Positions 1 to 8,780 of a stretch of DNA of 64,000 nt are shown in pieces. The notes beneath the pieces are model-generated. The model did not search any database. It was not told where the DNA came from and saw only the letters and a list, made by a program, of their open reading frames with translations. How positions within the stretch are numbered: the stretch's first letter is position 1; every line of letters begins with the position of its first letter. A program made the position numbers and the translations under genes. This DNA comes from Oryzomonas japonica (GTDB lineage: Bacteria; Desulfobacterota; Desulfuromonadia; Geobacterales; Pseudopelobacteraceae), in NCBI RefSeq assembly GCF_008802365.1, contig NZ_VZQZ01000001.1, positions 186,001 to 250,000 of the forward strand. The letters are read 5' to 3'.

Positions 1-831
1 GAAGTCGGCCGCTCCGCCGAGGGCCTTGAACGTAGGCTCAAAGGTTACCTTGGCAAACCCCCCGAAGGTTGGGGTGGTGGCGGAGTCCAGCGTACTGTAG
101 ACCAGGGAGATGCGTTGGGAATGGGTGGCGAATCCGTTTATCCCCGGCACGTGCCTAGTGCTGAACTGGTCTTTGATATAGGGGATCCCCTTGACCGCCC
201 CCGGTTCGATACTGACATCACGGTACCGTTCCCCCAGGACCACCTGAAAGTGACGGCCGATGTCATAGCCTACGGACAGGTTGAAACCGATTTCCCCATC
301 GGTGTAATTGGTTTCCCGTTGCTTGGGGCTCTTGGCTTCAAAACCGAAGAAACGGGCGGAGCCGTCGTTGAAGAGATAGGTTACAAGGTTCAATTCCAGT
401 TGCTTGTCAAAAAAGGTCTTATCGTGGAGTTTGATCTCGTAATCGTTGTTGATGATGGTGGATTGGGAGAGGTTGATCTCGGCGTTCCGGTCGGGAGTGG
501 GATAAAATGCGCCGTACAGGGACGTGGTGACGCCGAAATTCGTGTTATGGTTCACCTGGGGTGCCAAGAGGGCGTTGATCTCGTCATTTTTGTTGTGAAA
601 CAGGAACGCGGTCAACGCGCCGGCGGTTATCCCCTCGTTGGGGCTGGAGGCAATTACCGGCAGCGGTATGGCGACCACCTTGACCGGGGTGTTACTGGTA
701 TAGGACGCAAAGATGCCGGGGACCTTTTCCCGCGGGATGTAGGTCGTACACCCCCCGAGCAGCACTGCAAGGAACAGGAAAAATGTAAACGGAATCAGGC
801 TCCTGCCTGGTATGTGGCACAATTTTGACAT
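1..831 (-). CDS. Outer-membrane surface-antigen (BamA/D15-like) lipoprotein, C-terminus cut by window edge
   Basis: The reverse strand from 831 to the window start is an open frame of 277 codons without a stop. The N-terminus has a hydrophobic signal (about residues 10-27) ending in a lipobox, LLGGC, so I infer a lipoprotein. After it come alternating short polar/hydrophobic stretches rich in Gly, Asn, Tyr and Phe, as in beta-barrel outer-membrane proteins. The segment reading IPLPVIASSPNEGITAG resembles the start of D15/BamA-type surface antigen barrels. Only the N-terminal part is present. It diverges from the histidine kinase gene. A generic porin-like lipoprotein is the main alternative. 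Family assignment is by pattern only. Confidence 0.6.
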   Translation of the reverse strand, partial: MSKLCHIPGRSLIPFTFFLFLAVLLGGCTTYIPREKVPGIFASYTSNTPVKVVAIPLPVIASSPNEGITAGALTAFLFHNKNDEINALLAPQVNHNTNFGVTTSLYGAFYPTPDRNAEINLSQSTIINNDYEIKLHDKTFFDKQLELNLVTYLFNDGSARFFGFEAKSPKQRETNYTDGEIGFNLSVGYDIGRHFQVVLGERYRDVSIEPGAVKGIPYIKDQFSTRHVPGINGFATHSQRISLVYSTLDSATTPTFGGFAKVTFEPTFKALGGAADF

Positions 832-898
832 AAGTGATATATGTATCATTCTGTCGAGCAGGGTGTCAACGCCGCAGTTGTGAACAAGGTTATAGCGC

Positions 899-927
899 TT
901 GTTTCTGACGTCCCCCTGAGCTATACT
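899..927 (+). promoter_or_regulatory. Candidate sigma70 promoter for the two-component operon
   Basis: TTGTTT (899-904), a 17-base spacer and TATACT (922-927) lie 31 bases upstream of the histidine kinase start. The -10 match is good and the -35 moderate. Confidence 0.45.
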
Positions 928-958
928 TTTGCATTATTCCGGCTAGGTAAGGGTCTCC

Positions 959-2404
959 ATGAAGCTCAACGCCAAACTCGTCATTATCATGCTCACACTG
1001 CTGGTGCTGGCCATGCTGACCCTCTTTATCCTCAACCAGTCCGCCCAGGACGACCTGGTGCGCGAGATCCAGGAAAGCTCCCAGGAAATCTCCAAAGCGG
1101 TCCAGATGAGTATCGCAGATCTTACCTCGGATGCGGAGACCTCCCGCCTGACCGATTATCTCCACGATGCCCGCGACAAGGGCATCAATGAAATCAACAT
1201 CATCAGCAATGAAGGAGAGATCATCGACTCCTCCGACCCCGAGAAGATCGGCAAGAAGCGGGAGGTGAAGAAACTGGAAAAGGGCATCCGGGCGGTCCAG
1301 CGCCCCATCGGCGGTTCCCTGCTTTCCCAGAGGCCCTATGAGGTGGTGGTTCCGGTCATTGTTGGCGATGAACAACTTGGCTATGTGCAGATCAACATGC
1401 TGCTGGACAAGATTCGCGACATCCAGCATGCCAACTTCATCCGCCGCTTGTTTGCCACCAGCATGGTGTTCGTGGTCGGTATCGCCCTGACCATCTTTCT
1501 GGCGCGCCGTTATACGGACCCGATCCATCGGTTGGTCGATGTCTTCAAGCGGGTTTCGTCGGGCGACCTGTCGGTGACCATCACCGCCGACAGCAAGGAT
1601 GAGATCGGCGACCTGGCCACCGGTTTCAATACCATGGTGGAGAAGCTGCGTGAACGTGAGGCGTTGGAAAAACGGCTCTATGAGGCCGAGCACCTCTCCC
1701 GTGTCGGCCAGTTGGCGTCGGGCATTGCCCATGAAATCCGTAACCCGCTGAACTATATAAGCCTTGCCATCGACCACCTGAGGGCCGACATGCTCCCCCT
1801 GTGCGGGGATCGCCAGGAAGAATTGGAGGATCTGGCCGCCAAGATCAAGGAAGAGGTGCGCCGGGCCAACTATATGGTGCTCAATTTCATGAATTACGGG
1901 CGGCCGCTCAAGCTGCGCCGGGTGCTGATCCCCTATGAAGATATCCTGGCAAAGACCTTGCCGCTCTTGAACGAGCGGCTGTCGGAGCAGCGCGTCGTCC
2001 TGAAGCAGCACCTCGCCCCCGGCCTGCCGCCCCTGTGGGTCGATCAGGAGTTGCTGCGCAACTGCATCATCAATTTCGTCAGCAATGCCGCTCAGGCCAT
2101 GAATGAGGGGGGCACCATCACCCTGGGGGCTGCCAGGGACGAGACGTCCGGGCGGGTGCGGTTGACCTTTGCCGATCAGGGCAAGGGGATCAGTGCGGAA
2201 GATCTTGCCAAGATATTCCAGCCCTATTTTACCACCAAAGATGTGGGCATCGGCCTGGGCCTGGCGATAACCGAGCGGATCATCAAGGAGCATGGCGGCG
2301 AAATCCTGGTGGAAAGCCGGCTTGGCGAAGGCACGACATTTACCGTGATGCTGCCGCTTCAGCCGGAGGAGCCGGACAATTCCACAGAACAGGGGGCCGT
2401 CTAG
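959..2404 (+). CDS. Membrane sensor histidine kinase with HAMP domain
   Basis: The 481-residue protein has a first membrane segment (about 7-25), a periplasmic sensor region (about 26-160), a second membrane segment (about 162-182), a HAMP linker (183-235), a HisKA domain with the phospho-acceptor His258 in GIAHEIRNPL, and an HATPase_c domain with N and G boxes (FVSNAAQAM, DQGKGI, GIGLGLA). It would autophosphorylate and pass phosphate to the regulator encoded next, whose GTG start shares a base with this gene's TAG stop. The periplasmic part (REIQESSQEISKAV onward) looks like a single-Cache or dCache-type sensor, but the ligand cannot be read. There is no PAS domain. Such kinases paired with NtrC-like regulators control sigma54 promoters. 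A role in the adjacent flagellar island is possible but unproven. Confidence 0.93.
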   Translation: MKLNAKLVIIMLTLLVLAMLTLFILNQSAQDDLVREIQESSQEISKAVQMSIADLTSDAETSRLTDYLHDARDKGINEINIISNEGEIIDSSDPEKIGKKREVKKLEKGIRAVQRPIGGSLLSQRPYEVVVPVIVGDEQLGYVQINMLLDKIRDIQHANFIRRLFATSMVFVVGIALTIFLARRYTDPIHRLVDVFKRVSSGDLSVTITADSKDEIGDLATGFNTMVEKLREREALEKRLYEAEHLSRVGQLASGIAHEIRNPLNYISLAIDHLRADMLPLCGDRQEELEDLAAKIKEEVRRANYMVLNFMNYGRPLKLRRVLIPYEDILAKTLPLLNERLSEQRVVLKQHLAPGLPPLWVDQELLRNCIINFVSNAAQAMNEGGTITLGAARDETSGRVRLTFADQGKGISAEDLAKIFQPYFTTKDVGIGLGLAITERIIKEHGGEILVESRLGEGTTFTVMLPLQPEEPDNSTEQGAV

Positions 2405-3795
2405 TGGCTGCCACACAGGGAAGCATATTGATCGTCGATGACGAAAAGGGACAGCGGGAGATTCTCACCGTTATCCTGAAGAAGGAAGGGTACGACGTTG
2501 CCGACGTACCCGGGGTGCGCGAGGCTTTGGAACAGCTGGACCGGCGGGAATTCGACCTGATCATGACCGACCTGAAGATGCAGGGGCAGAGCGGCCTTGA
2601 TCTCCTGGAGGCGATTCAGGCCGCCGACCCGCAGCAGTGTGTCATTATTATGACGGCGCATGGAACAATTGACTCGGCGGTGGAGGCCATGAAGAAGGGG
2701 GCCTTCGATTATCTGGAAAAACCGCTGGAACGAGACAACCTGATCCTCACCTTGCGCCGGGCCTTCGAACGCATCGGGCTGGTCCGGGAGAATCGGGTTC
2801 TGCTGAAGCGGGTCGAGCAGATTCAGACTATCCCCACTATCCTGGGCGAACATCCAAAGATGCGGGAGGTCTTCCGCATTGTGAGCAAGATCGCCGCAAC
2901 CAATTCCACGGTGTTGATCGTGGGTGAATCGGGCACCGGCAAGGAGTTGGTCGCCCGGGCTATTCACGACGGCAGCCAACGTCGGGACAAGCCGTTTATG
3001 GCCATCAACTGCGCGGCCATCCCCGACTCCCTGATGGAAAGTGAACTTTTCGGCCATGAAAAGGGGAGCTTTACCGGGGCCAACGCCCGCGAGATCGGCA
3101 TCTTCGAGGCCGCCAACGGCGGCACGGTGTTCCTGGACGAGATCGGCGAGATGAATGTGGCCATGCAGGCCAAGCTGCTGCGGGCCATCCAGGAAAAGGA
3201 GATTCGCCGGGTGGGGGGCAAGGTCAACATACCGCTGGATGTGCGCATCCTTTCCGCCACCAACAAGGAGTTGGAACAGGAAATAAGGCGGGGGAACTTC
3301 CGCGAGGATCTTTTCTACCGCCTCAATGTGATCCGCATCAATCTGCCCCCGCTGCGCGAACGGGGCGGCGATGTCAAAACCTTGGCAGAATATTTCGTGA
3401 AAAAGTACAGCCAGGCCTCCGGCATAGGGGTGGAGGGCATTTCCCGGCCGGCATTCAAATTGCTTATGAATTACACGTGGCCCGGCAACGTGCGCCAGTT
3501 GGAGTCGGTCATCGAACGTTCCGTCCTCATGGCGGAGAGCAATTACATCGAGCCGGAAGACCTGCCGGCCGAGGTTACCGCGGCGTCTGCCCTGGGCGGC
3601 GGCATCCCCTTTGAGCTGCCGCCGGAGGGGATCGCCTTCGAGGAACTGGAAAAGGGGATCATCGTCAAGGCTATGGAACGGGCCGATTGGGTGATCGGCA
3701 AGGCGGCTCCGCTTTTGGGGATGAGCTACAAGACCCTCCAGTACCGCCTGGAGAAGTTCGGCATCGAGAGACCGGAACGCCGCCCGAAATTTTAG
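2404..3795 (+). CDS. NtrC-family sigma54-dependent response regulator
   Basis: The 463-residue protein has three domains: a receiver (about 1-120; acidic D12/D13, phospho-acceptor D56 in IMTDLKM), an AAA+ sigma54-activation domain (about 148-375; Walker A GESGTGKE at 174-181, Walker B FLDEIGEM at 243-250), and a C-terminal Fis-type helix-turn-helix (KAAPLLGMSYKTLQYRL). The sigma54-contact loop reads GSFTGA rather than GAFTGA, a known tolerated variant. The GTG start (2404-2406) overlaps the kinase stop, so the two are translationally coupled. It would activate sigma54 promoters when phosphorylated. The only good -24/-12 site I noticed in the window is near 47070, and no link can be shown. FlrC/FlgR-, PilR- and AtoC-type roles are all possible. 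Confidence 0.95.
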   Translation: MAATQGSILIVDDEKGQREILTVILKKEGYDVADVPGVREALEQLDRREFDLIMTDLKMQGQSGLDLLEAIQAADPQQCVIIMTAHGTIDSAVEAMKKGAFDYLEKPLERDNLILTLRRAFERIGLVRENRVLLKRVEQIQTIPTILGEHPKMREVFRIVSKIAATNSTVLIVGESGTGKELVARAIHDGSQRRDKPFMAINCAAIPDSLMESELFGHEKGSFTGANAREIGIFEAANGGTVFLDEIGEMNVAMQAKLLRAIQEKEIRRVGGKVNIPLDVRILSATNKELEQEIRRGNFREDLFYRLNVIRINLPPLRERGGDVKTLAEYFVKKYSQASGIGVEGISRPAFKLLMNYTWPGNVRQLESVIERSVLMAESNYIEPEDLPAEVTAASALGGGIPFELPPEGIAFEELEKGIIVKAMERADWVIGKAAPLLGMSYKTLQYRLEKFGIERPERRPKF

Positions 3796-3822
3796 CAGGC
3801 GGTCTTTCCGCTAGAGATTGTT

Positions 3823-5193
3823 ATGCCAAGCCACCAGAACGCAGCAACCATAACGTCCCAGACTATCCACGCGCTCGGCATGACGCTGTTGCAGGCGGGC
3901 AAGGTCAACGAGGCGGCCTTCCAGTTCAGGAAGGCGCTCAGTCTGGCGCCCGGCTTTACGGACGCATACCTCTGTCTGGGGCATTGCCTTCACCTTGCAG
4001 GAAGATTCGATGAGGCCCTCGAGGTGTATGACCGGGCGCTACGGATTTCGCCGGATAGTGCCCCTCTCTGGAACAACCGGGGTAATGCGCTCTTGGAGTT
4101 GTGCCGGTATAACGATGCAGCAGAAAGCTTTTCCCGGACCCTGGAGCTGGCTCCTGACTTCCATGACGCCCGAGTGACCCTGGGCACCTGCTATCAGGCC
4201 TTGGGGCAGTTTGCAAAGGCGCAGGCTGCCTGCGAGGCTGTTTTGAGGGTGGATCCCAACCACGCCGAAGCCCACTGGAACCGCGCCCTGCTGCTCCTTC
4301 TGCATGGCGATTACCACGAGGGGTGGCGGGAATACGAATGGCGCTGGCTGAAACGCAACTTTACGTCGCCGCTGCGGGATTTTGCCCAGCCCCGCTGGCA
4401 AGGTGAGCCCATTGGCGGCAAGACCCTCCTGATCCATGCCGAACAGGGATTTGGCGATACGCTCCAGTTCTGTCGCTATGTCCCGCTGGTGGCTGCCCTC
4501 GGCGCCCGGGTCGTCTTCGAGTGCCACCCGCCGTTGGCGTCGCTGATGAATATGGTGGGGGTGTGGGCGGTTCCCATGGGTGAGCCACTCCCCTCCTTTG
4601 ATCTGCATGTGCCGCTACTCAGTCTGCCGATGATCTTTGGAACGAGCGTGGAGACCATTCCCGCTGAGGTCCCCTATCTGACGCCCCCCGCGGATCGTCT
4701 CCCTTTCTGGCGCAGTCTCGTTCCCGATGAAGGACGCTTGAAGGTCGCCCTCTGCTGGGCTGGCAAGTCGTATCCCGATCCCGGCCGGAGCTGCCCGCCG
4801 GAGTTACTGGCACCCTTGGCGGCAGTAGAACATATCTCCTGGTATTCGCTTCAGTTCGGCTGGAAGGAGGCGTTGCCGTTGCCGATGGCCGATCCAACGG
4901 GCCATGTCAGGGATTTCGGCGATACCGCCGCCCTGATTGCTCAACTCGACCTGATCATCACCGTGGATACGGCCGTGGCGCACCTGGCGGGAGCTTTGGG
5001 AAAGCCCACCTGGGTCATGCTGCCCTATGCCCCGGACTGGCGCTGGATGACAGGGCGGGAGGACTCTCCCTGGTATCCGTCGCTGCGCCTTTTCCGTCAG
5101 GCGAGGCCTGGTTCGTGGCGGGAGGCCGTCCAACGGGTGGCGCATGCCCTGGAGAGCCGGGCAAGGCCGGCTCGTCTTGCTCCGGCAGACTGA
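3823..5193 (+). CDS. TPR protein with GT9 (heptosyltransferase-like) domain
   Basis: The 456-residue protein has about four TPR units in residues 1-160, then a two-lobed GT9-like domain. The N-lobe carries HAEQGFGDTLQFCRYVPL. The C-lobe opens with VALCWAGKSYPDPGRSCPP and continues through DLIITVDTAVAHLAGALGK to DSPWYPSLRLFRQ. In GT9 enzymes the C-lobe D-x-A-x-A-H-x-A-G segment binds the nucleotide sugar, so sugar transfer is likely. Acceptor and donor are unknown. The same architecture recurs in the genes at 12912 and 15472. It begins 27 bases after the response regulator, so it may be read from that operon or have its own weak start. Flagellin or other protein glycosylation is an inference from the nearby flagellin gene. 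Confidence 0.85.
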   Translation: MPSHQNAATITSQTIHALGMTLLQAGKVNEAAFQFRKALSLAPGFTDAYLCLGHCLHLAGRFDEALEVYDRALRISPDSAPLWNNRGNALLELCRYNDAAESFSRTLELAPDFHDARVTLGTCYQALGQFAKAQAACEAVLRVDPNHAEAHWNRALLLLLHGDYHEGWREYEWRWLKRNFTSPLRDFAQPRWQGEPIGGKTLLIHAEQGFGDTLQFCRYVPLVAALGARVVFECHPPLASLMNMVGVWAVPMGEPLPSFDLHVPLLSLPMIFGTSVETIPAEVPYLTPPADRLPFWRSLVPDEGRLKVALCWAGKSYPDPGRSCPPELLAPLAAVEHISWYSLQFGWKEALPLPMADPTGHVRDFGDTAALIAQLDLIITVDTAVAHLAGALGKPTWVMLPYAPDWRWMTGREDSPWYPSLRLFRQARPGSWREAVQRVAHALESRARPARLAPAD

Positions 5194-5241
5194 TACTCTG
5201 CCGCCTTGGGCACCCGAAGCCGTTCATGGCAATCTAATAAC

Positions 5242-5268
5242 TAAACAACGAATTCTTTGTGCCGATAG
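5242..5268 (+). promoter_or_regulatory. Sigma28 (FliA)-type promoter
   Basis: TAAACAAC (5242-5249), an 11-base spacer and GCCGATAG (5261-5268) closely match the flagellar sigma28 consensus TAAA-N15-GCCGATAA. The TPR gene starts 48 bases downstream with a good GAGGAG site. A TATAGT at 5269 could also act as a sigma70 -10 without a clear -35. The match suggests co-regulation with late flagellar genes. Confidence 0.7.
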
Positions 5269-5315
5269 TATAGTTATGGGGCATTGCTCTGTGACAAGAG
5301 ACCGAGGAGAAACCC

Positions 5316-6539
5316 ATGAGTTCTTCAACTTCTAATTACACCGTTTCCTTTGACCTGACATCCATCTATCAAAATGTACAGGATCAGCGCACACAGTTGG
5401 CGCAGTACGCCATCATGCAGGCCGCGACCTATATGCAGAACAACAAAACGGACCAGGCGGTCTCGGCCTTCAAGAAGGCCTTGGGCCTGGATCCACAGAA
5501 CACCACCGCTTACAACTATTTAGGCCAGATATACATGTCCCAGGGAAAGAATGCCGATGCCATCAAGGCGTTCCAGCAGATCGTACGGATACAATCCAAT
5601 GCCGCTACCGCAGACGGTTCGTCCACCGCGCCTACGTTGGCAGACGCCCATATCAGCCTGGGAAACGCCTATTTGCAGAATAAGCAGTACACCCAGTCAG
5701 AGAAGGAATATAAAACAGCTGCGCGGTTAAATCCTCAGAATCCGGTTGCCGTTTACACCTTGGGGCAGCAGTATATTACACAAAATCGCCTCAGCGAGGC
5801 GGAAGCGCAATTTAAGAAGGTGCAAAAGTTATCCCCCAAGGATGGCAATGTCTACTATGCCCTGGGGCAGGTTTACAACAAGGAAGGGAAATACGACGAG
5901 GCGGCAACAAATCTGGAGAAATCCCTCACCCTGAAAACAAAGTTCCCGTCTGCCAACTATGAACTCGGCGTGGCCTACAACGGGTTGGGCAGGACAGCCG
6001 ACGCCAAGAACCAGCTGTCCATTCTGAAGAACACGGATACCACCCTGGCTTCGCAGCTGCAGTTTATCATCAACAAGCCGCAGATGGTCGCTATCAACAC
6101 AACCGCCCCCGGAGCATTCAACGGCATCCTGGGTCCGAGTACCCCCCTCTGGTATCTTGATCCGTCTCTGGCCGCGCCCAACAGTTCAAAGACCTATTCG
6201 GTAACCATCAGCTTCACCAATGCCATGGATGTGTCCTCCATCACCAATCCGCAAAACTGGTCGATTTCACGCGCGAATAGTACGGCAGCGGGCTTCTACA
6301 ATAACATGATGCCGGTAAGCAACAAGGACGCCACAATCCTGAGCACACCTCAGGCGATCACCTATAACCCCCTCACCAACGAGGCAACCGTGAATTTCCG
6401 TATCAGCCAGAATGCCGCAGGTACTGCGGTAATTGACCCGTCCCATATCGTCTTCAAGTTCAGCGGGCAAGACGCAAGCGGCCGGAGCATGGATCAGACT
6501 GCGGACGAGGTCGACGGATCCAGCACCACCCCGTTCTAA
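5316..6539 (+). CDS. TPR-repeat protein with C-terminal Ig-like domain
   Basis: The 407-residue protein starts at ATG 5316 after GAGGAGAAACCC. Residues about 25-240 form six or so TPR units (for example NTTAYNYLGQIYMSQGK and NVYYALGQVYNKEGKYDEA). Residues about 255-407 have no TPR pattern and are rich in Ser, Thr and Asn, with a beta-strand-like rhythm (YSVTISFTNAMDVSSITNP). I read this as an Ig-like or adhesin-type domain. There is no signal peptide or membrane segment, so it is cytoplasmic or exported by a non-Sec route. The sigma28-type promoter upstream places it with flagellar genes. A flagellar chaperone, scaffold or even an exported filament-associated protein are possibilities; no specific function is recognised. 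Confidence 0.75.
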   Translation: MSSSTSNYTVSFDLTSIYQNVQDQRTQLAQYAIMQAATYMQNNKTDQAVSAFKKALGLDPQNTTAYNYLGQIYMSQGKNADAIKAFQQIVRIQSNAATADGSSTAPTLADAHISLGNAYLQNKQYTQSEKEYKTAARLNPQNPVAVYTLGQQYITQNRLSEAEAQFKKVQKLSPKDGNVYYALGQVYNKEGKYDEAATNLEKSLTLKTKFPSANYELGVAYNGLGRTADAKNQLSILKNTDTTLASQLQFIINKPQMVAINTTAPGAFNGILGPSTPLWYLDPSLAAPNSSKTYSVTISFTNAMDVSSITNPQNWSISRANSTAAGFYNNMMPVSNKDATILSTPQAITYNPLTNEATVNFRISQNAAGTAVIDPSHIVFKFSGQDASGRSMDQTADEVDGSSTTPF

Positions 6540-6615
6540 GGTTTTTTGATTGTATTGTAACGGTTTTTTCTCTATATGAATTAATATACCGTAATTTTAA
6601 TCTGTGAGAGGTCGC

Positions 6616-7710
6616 ATGTCGTTACCTACCAACCAAAATTTGATTGCCATCGAGGGCGCTGCCACCTATGAGCGGATTCTTGCGGCCATCCGTGATATCG
6701 AAATCGAAGAGGCGATCCGGCATCTACAGGATTTTTTGAAGATCTACCCGGAATTTGCCCAGGCTCATAACGATCTCGCGACGCTTAATTATCGCACCGG
6801 AAATAACCTCAAGGCCCTGGCCCATTATGAAAAGGCCCATAAACTGGACTCCGCGAACATAACCTACCGCAAGAATCTGGCAGACTTCTACTTTGTCGAA
6901 TTGGGGTGGTCTGACGACGCCATCTACACCTACCTGGATATCCTCAAGGACAATCCGTTCGACGTTGAGGCCTTAAACTCCCTGGGCTCCATCAGTCTGA
7001 GCCTGGGACGCCGGGAACAGGCCCGGCAGTATTTCTCCCGGTCCCTGCAGCTTGACACCCGCAACGGTGATGCACGGCAGGCCCTGCTGCAGTTGGGGGT
7101 TGCGCAGCCTTCGAACGACCCCAACCCGCTTCCTGAGGCTTTTTCTCCCGCCCGGGGAGAGTCGCAGCCGGCGGCACCCGCTCCCGTCTCTCCGGCAGCG
7201 CCAATCGTTTTCCCCGGATTGCCGCCCGAACCGGCGCGCTCTCCCGAAGAGCTCCACCGGGCTGCCCTGACCCTTGCCAACGACGGGAAACCCCATGATG
7301 CGGTCAGGCTGCTTGAACAATTGCTGGAGCAGTACGGCAATTACGCGCCCGCTCATAACGACCTGGGCGTCCTCTATCAGCAACAGGGCGACTTGCGGCG
7401 TTCCCGCCACTACCACGAAGAAGCGGTTCGGCTTCAGCCCGTCAACACCGTCTTTGCAAAGAATCTTGCCGACGTCCTCTGCATCGGTTTTGGGGAGGTT
7501 GAAGAGGCGCTGAAGATCTATGTTCGACTTCTGACCGCTGCCCCGCAAGACATCGAGATCCTCATGGCCCTCGCCACCATTTGCCTGGAGGTGGGGCAGG
7601 AGTCCGACGCCCGTTTTTTCCTGGAGCGTATTCTCGCCGTGCAGCCATGGAATAACGATGCGCGTGCGAACCTCGCGGTTTTAGAAGGCCACATGGGAGC
7701 AGAGAGTTGA
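6616..7710 (+). CDS. TPR-repeat protein with Pro/Ala-rich linker
   Basis: I choose ATG 6616 because GAGAGG ends four bases before it; an in-frame GTG at 6604 lies upstream but overlaps that site. The protein (364 residues) has two TPR blocks, about residues 15-165 and 210-360, joined by a Pro/Ala/Ser-rich linker (about 170-205). The two blocks resemble each other: FAQAHNDLATLNYRTGNN parallels YAPAHNDLGVLYQQQGD, and each is followed by an N-x-x-FAKNLADV-type or TYRKNLADF-type motif. The protein thus looks like an internal duplication. No catalytic domain is seen. It lies one base upstream of a GT4 gene and probably acts as a protein-interaction partner in the same pathway. Confidence 0.78.
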   Translation: MSLPTNQNLIAIEGAATYERILAAIRDIEIEEAIRHLQDFLKIYPEFAQAHNDLATLNYRTGNNLKALAHYEKAHKLDSANITYRKNLADFYFVELGWSDDAIYTYLDILKDNPFDVEALNSLGSISLSLGRREQARQYFSRSLQLDTRNGDARQALLQLGVAQPSNDPNPLPEAFSPARGESQPAAPAPVSPAAPIVFPGLPPEPARSPEELHRAALTLANDGKPHDAVRLLEQLLEQYGNYAPAHNDLGVLYQQQGDLRRSRHYHEEAVRLQPVNTVFAKNLADVLCIGFGEVEEALKIYVRLLTAAPQDIEILMALATICLEVGQESDARFFLERILAVQPWNNDARANLAVLEGHMGAES

Positions 7711-7711
7711 G

Positions 7712-8770
7712 ATGAAGGTTTCCATGCCCAGCGGGCGAACTCACGGGTGGGGGGTCGCCGGGGAGTACTTGACGAAGGAAATTGCGAAGCTGCCGCCTCT
7801 TGATGGCGTGACCCTGCACTGTATCAGTGGCCATGACTTCCACCCCATGCAGCCGGCCGATTGGGATCGGATCAACATCGGCTACTGTTTCTTCGAAAAT
7901 GATATCGAAGCCCTCCGGCATACCCGTCGAGCCGCCCGCGAATGGGACTTCATCGTCGCCGGTTCGTCGTGGTGCGAGCACCAGTTGCGGATCGGCGGGG
8001 TTCGGCAGACAGCCACAATCCTTCAGGGGATCGATCCGGACAACTTTTACCCGACACCGTTTCTTGAAGACGACAGCAGGTTCATAGTCTTCTCGGGCGG
8101 CAAGTTTGAGTTCCGCAAAGGGCAAGACCTGGTGATCGCCGCCATGCGTACGTTCATGCAGCGCCATCAGGACGCCTGCCTGGTCTGTTCCTGGATCAAT
8201 CAATGGCCTTTTTCCCTTGCCACAATGGCCAACTCTCCCCACATCTCGTTCCGGTTGACAAACGACGACTGTCTGACGATCCTGCAGCGGACACTTCACG
8301 AGAACGGCATACCTCTGGAGCGGGTCTGTCTGACCCCCCTTGTCGATAATGCCCAGATAAGGCAGATCTACCAGCAGAGCGACATCGGCATCTTTCCCAA
8401 CCGTTGCGAAGGTGGCAACAACATGGTCATGTGTGAGTATATGGCCTGCGGACGGACGGTCATTGCCAGCGATGCCACCGGCCAGGCGGATATTATAACC
8501 GACCGGAATGCCTTTCCCCTTGCCGACTATACGCCTTTGCTGGTCAAGGACGCCGCAGGGCAACCAAGTGCCATCTGGCATGAACCCTCCGTCGAAGAGC
8601 TTATCGAACAGCTGGAATCGGCCTACCGGAACCGGGACATCCGCCGCCACAAGAGCGCCATTGCCGCCGAGGACATGAAAAGATTGGCGTGGGACAAAGC
8701 GGCGCACCAATTTCATTATATCGCCACGAAGCTTAACAATGCGGCCGTATTCGGCCATTCAAGAACGTGA
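7712..8770 (+). CDS. GT4-type (group 1) glycosyltransferase
   Basis: The 352-residue protein has a GT-B fold pattern. The N-lobe begins KVSMPSGRTHGWGVAGEYL. The C-lobe begins FIVFSGGKFEFRKGQDLVIAA, with the nucleotide-sugar motif CEGGNNMVMCEYMACGRTVIAS near residues 230-250, the E-x7-E region of GT4 enzymes. It would transfer a sugar from a nucleotide donor. It starts one base after the preceding TPR gene and ends ten bases before a methyltransferase, so it sits in an operon of carbohydrate-modifying genes. Substrates are unknown; a role in glycan assembly on flagellin or another surface polymer is inferred from context. Confidence 0.88.
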   Translation: MKVSMPSGRTHGWGVAGEYLTKEIAKLPPLDGVTLHCISGHDFHPMQPADWDRINIGYCFFENDIEALRHTRRAAREWDFIVAGSSWCEHQLRIGGVRQTATILQGIDPDNFYPTPFLEDDSRFIVFSGGKFEFRKGQDLVIAAMRTFMQRHQDACLVCSWINQWPFSLATMANSPHISFRLTNDDCLTILQRTLHENGIPLERVCLTPLVDNAQIRQIYQQSDIGIFPNRCEGGNNMVMCEYMACGRTVIASDATGQADIITDRNAFPLADYTPLLVKDAAGQPSAIWHEPSVEELIEQLESAYRNRDIRRHKSAIAAEDMKRLAWDKAAHQFHYIATKLNNAAVFGHSRT

Positions 8771-8780
8771 GGAATATTTG

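Noticed and set aside
115-828. Open frame of 237 codons on the plus strand opposite the left-end lipoprotein
   Set aside because: The minus strand gives a signal peptide with lipobox and barrel-like sequence; the plus frame is low-complexity and has no ribosome-binding site.
841-1191. 116-codon plus-strand frame before the histidine kinase
   Set aside because: It overlaps the kinase start in another frame and lacks any motif.
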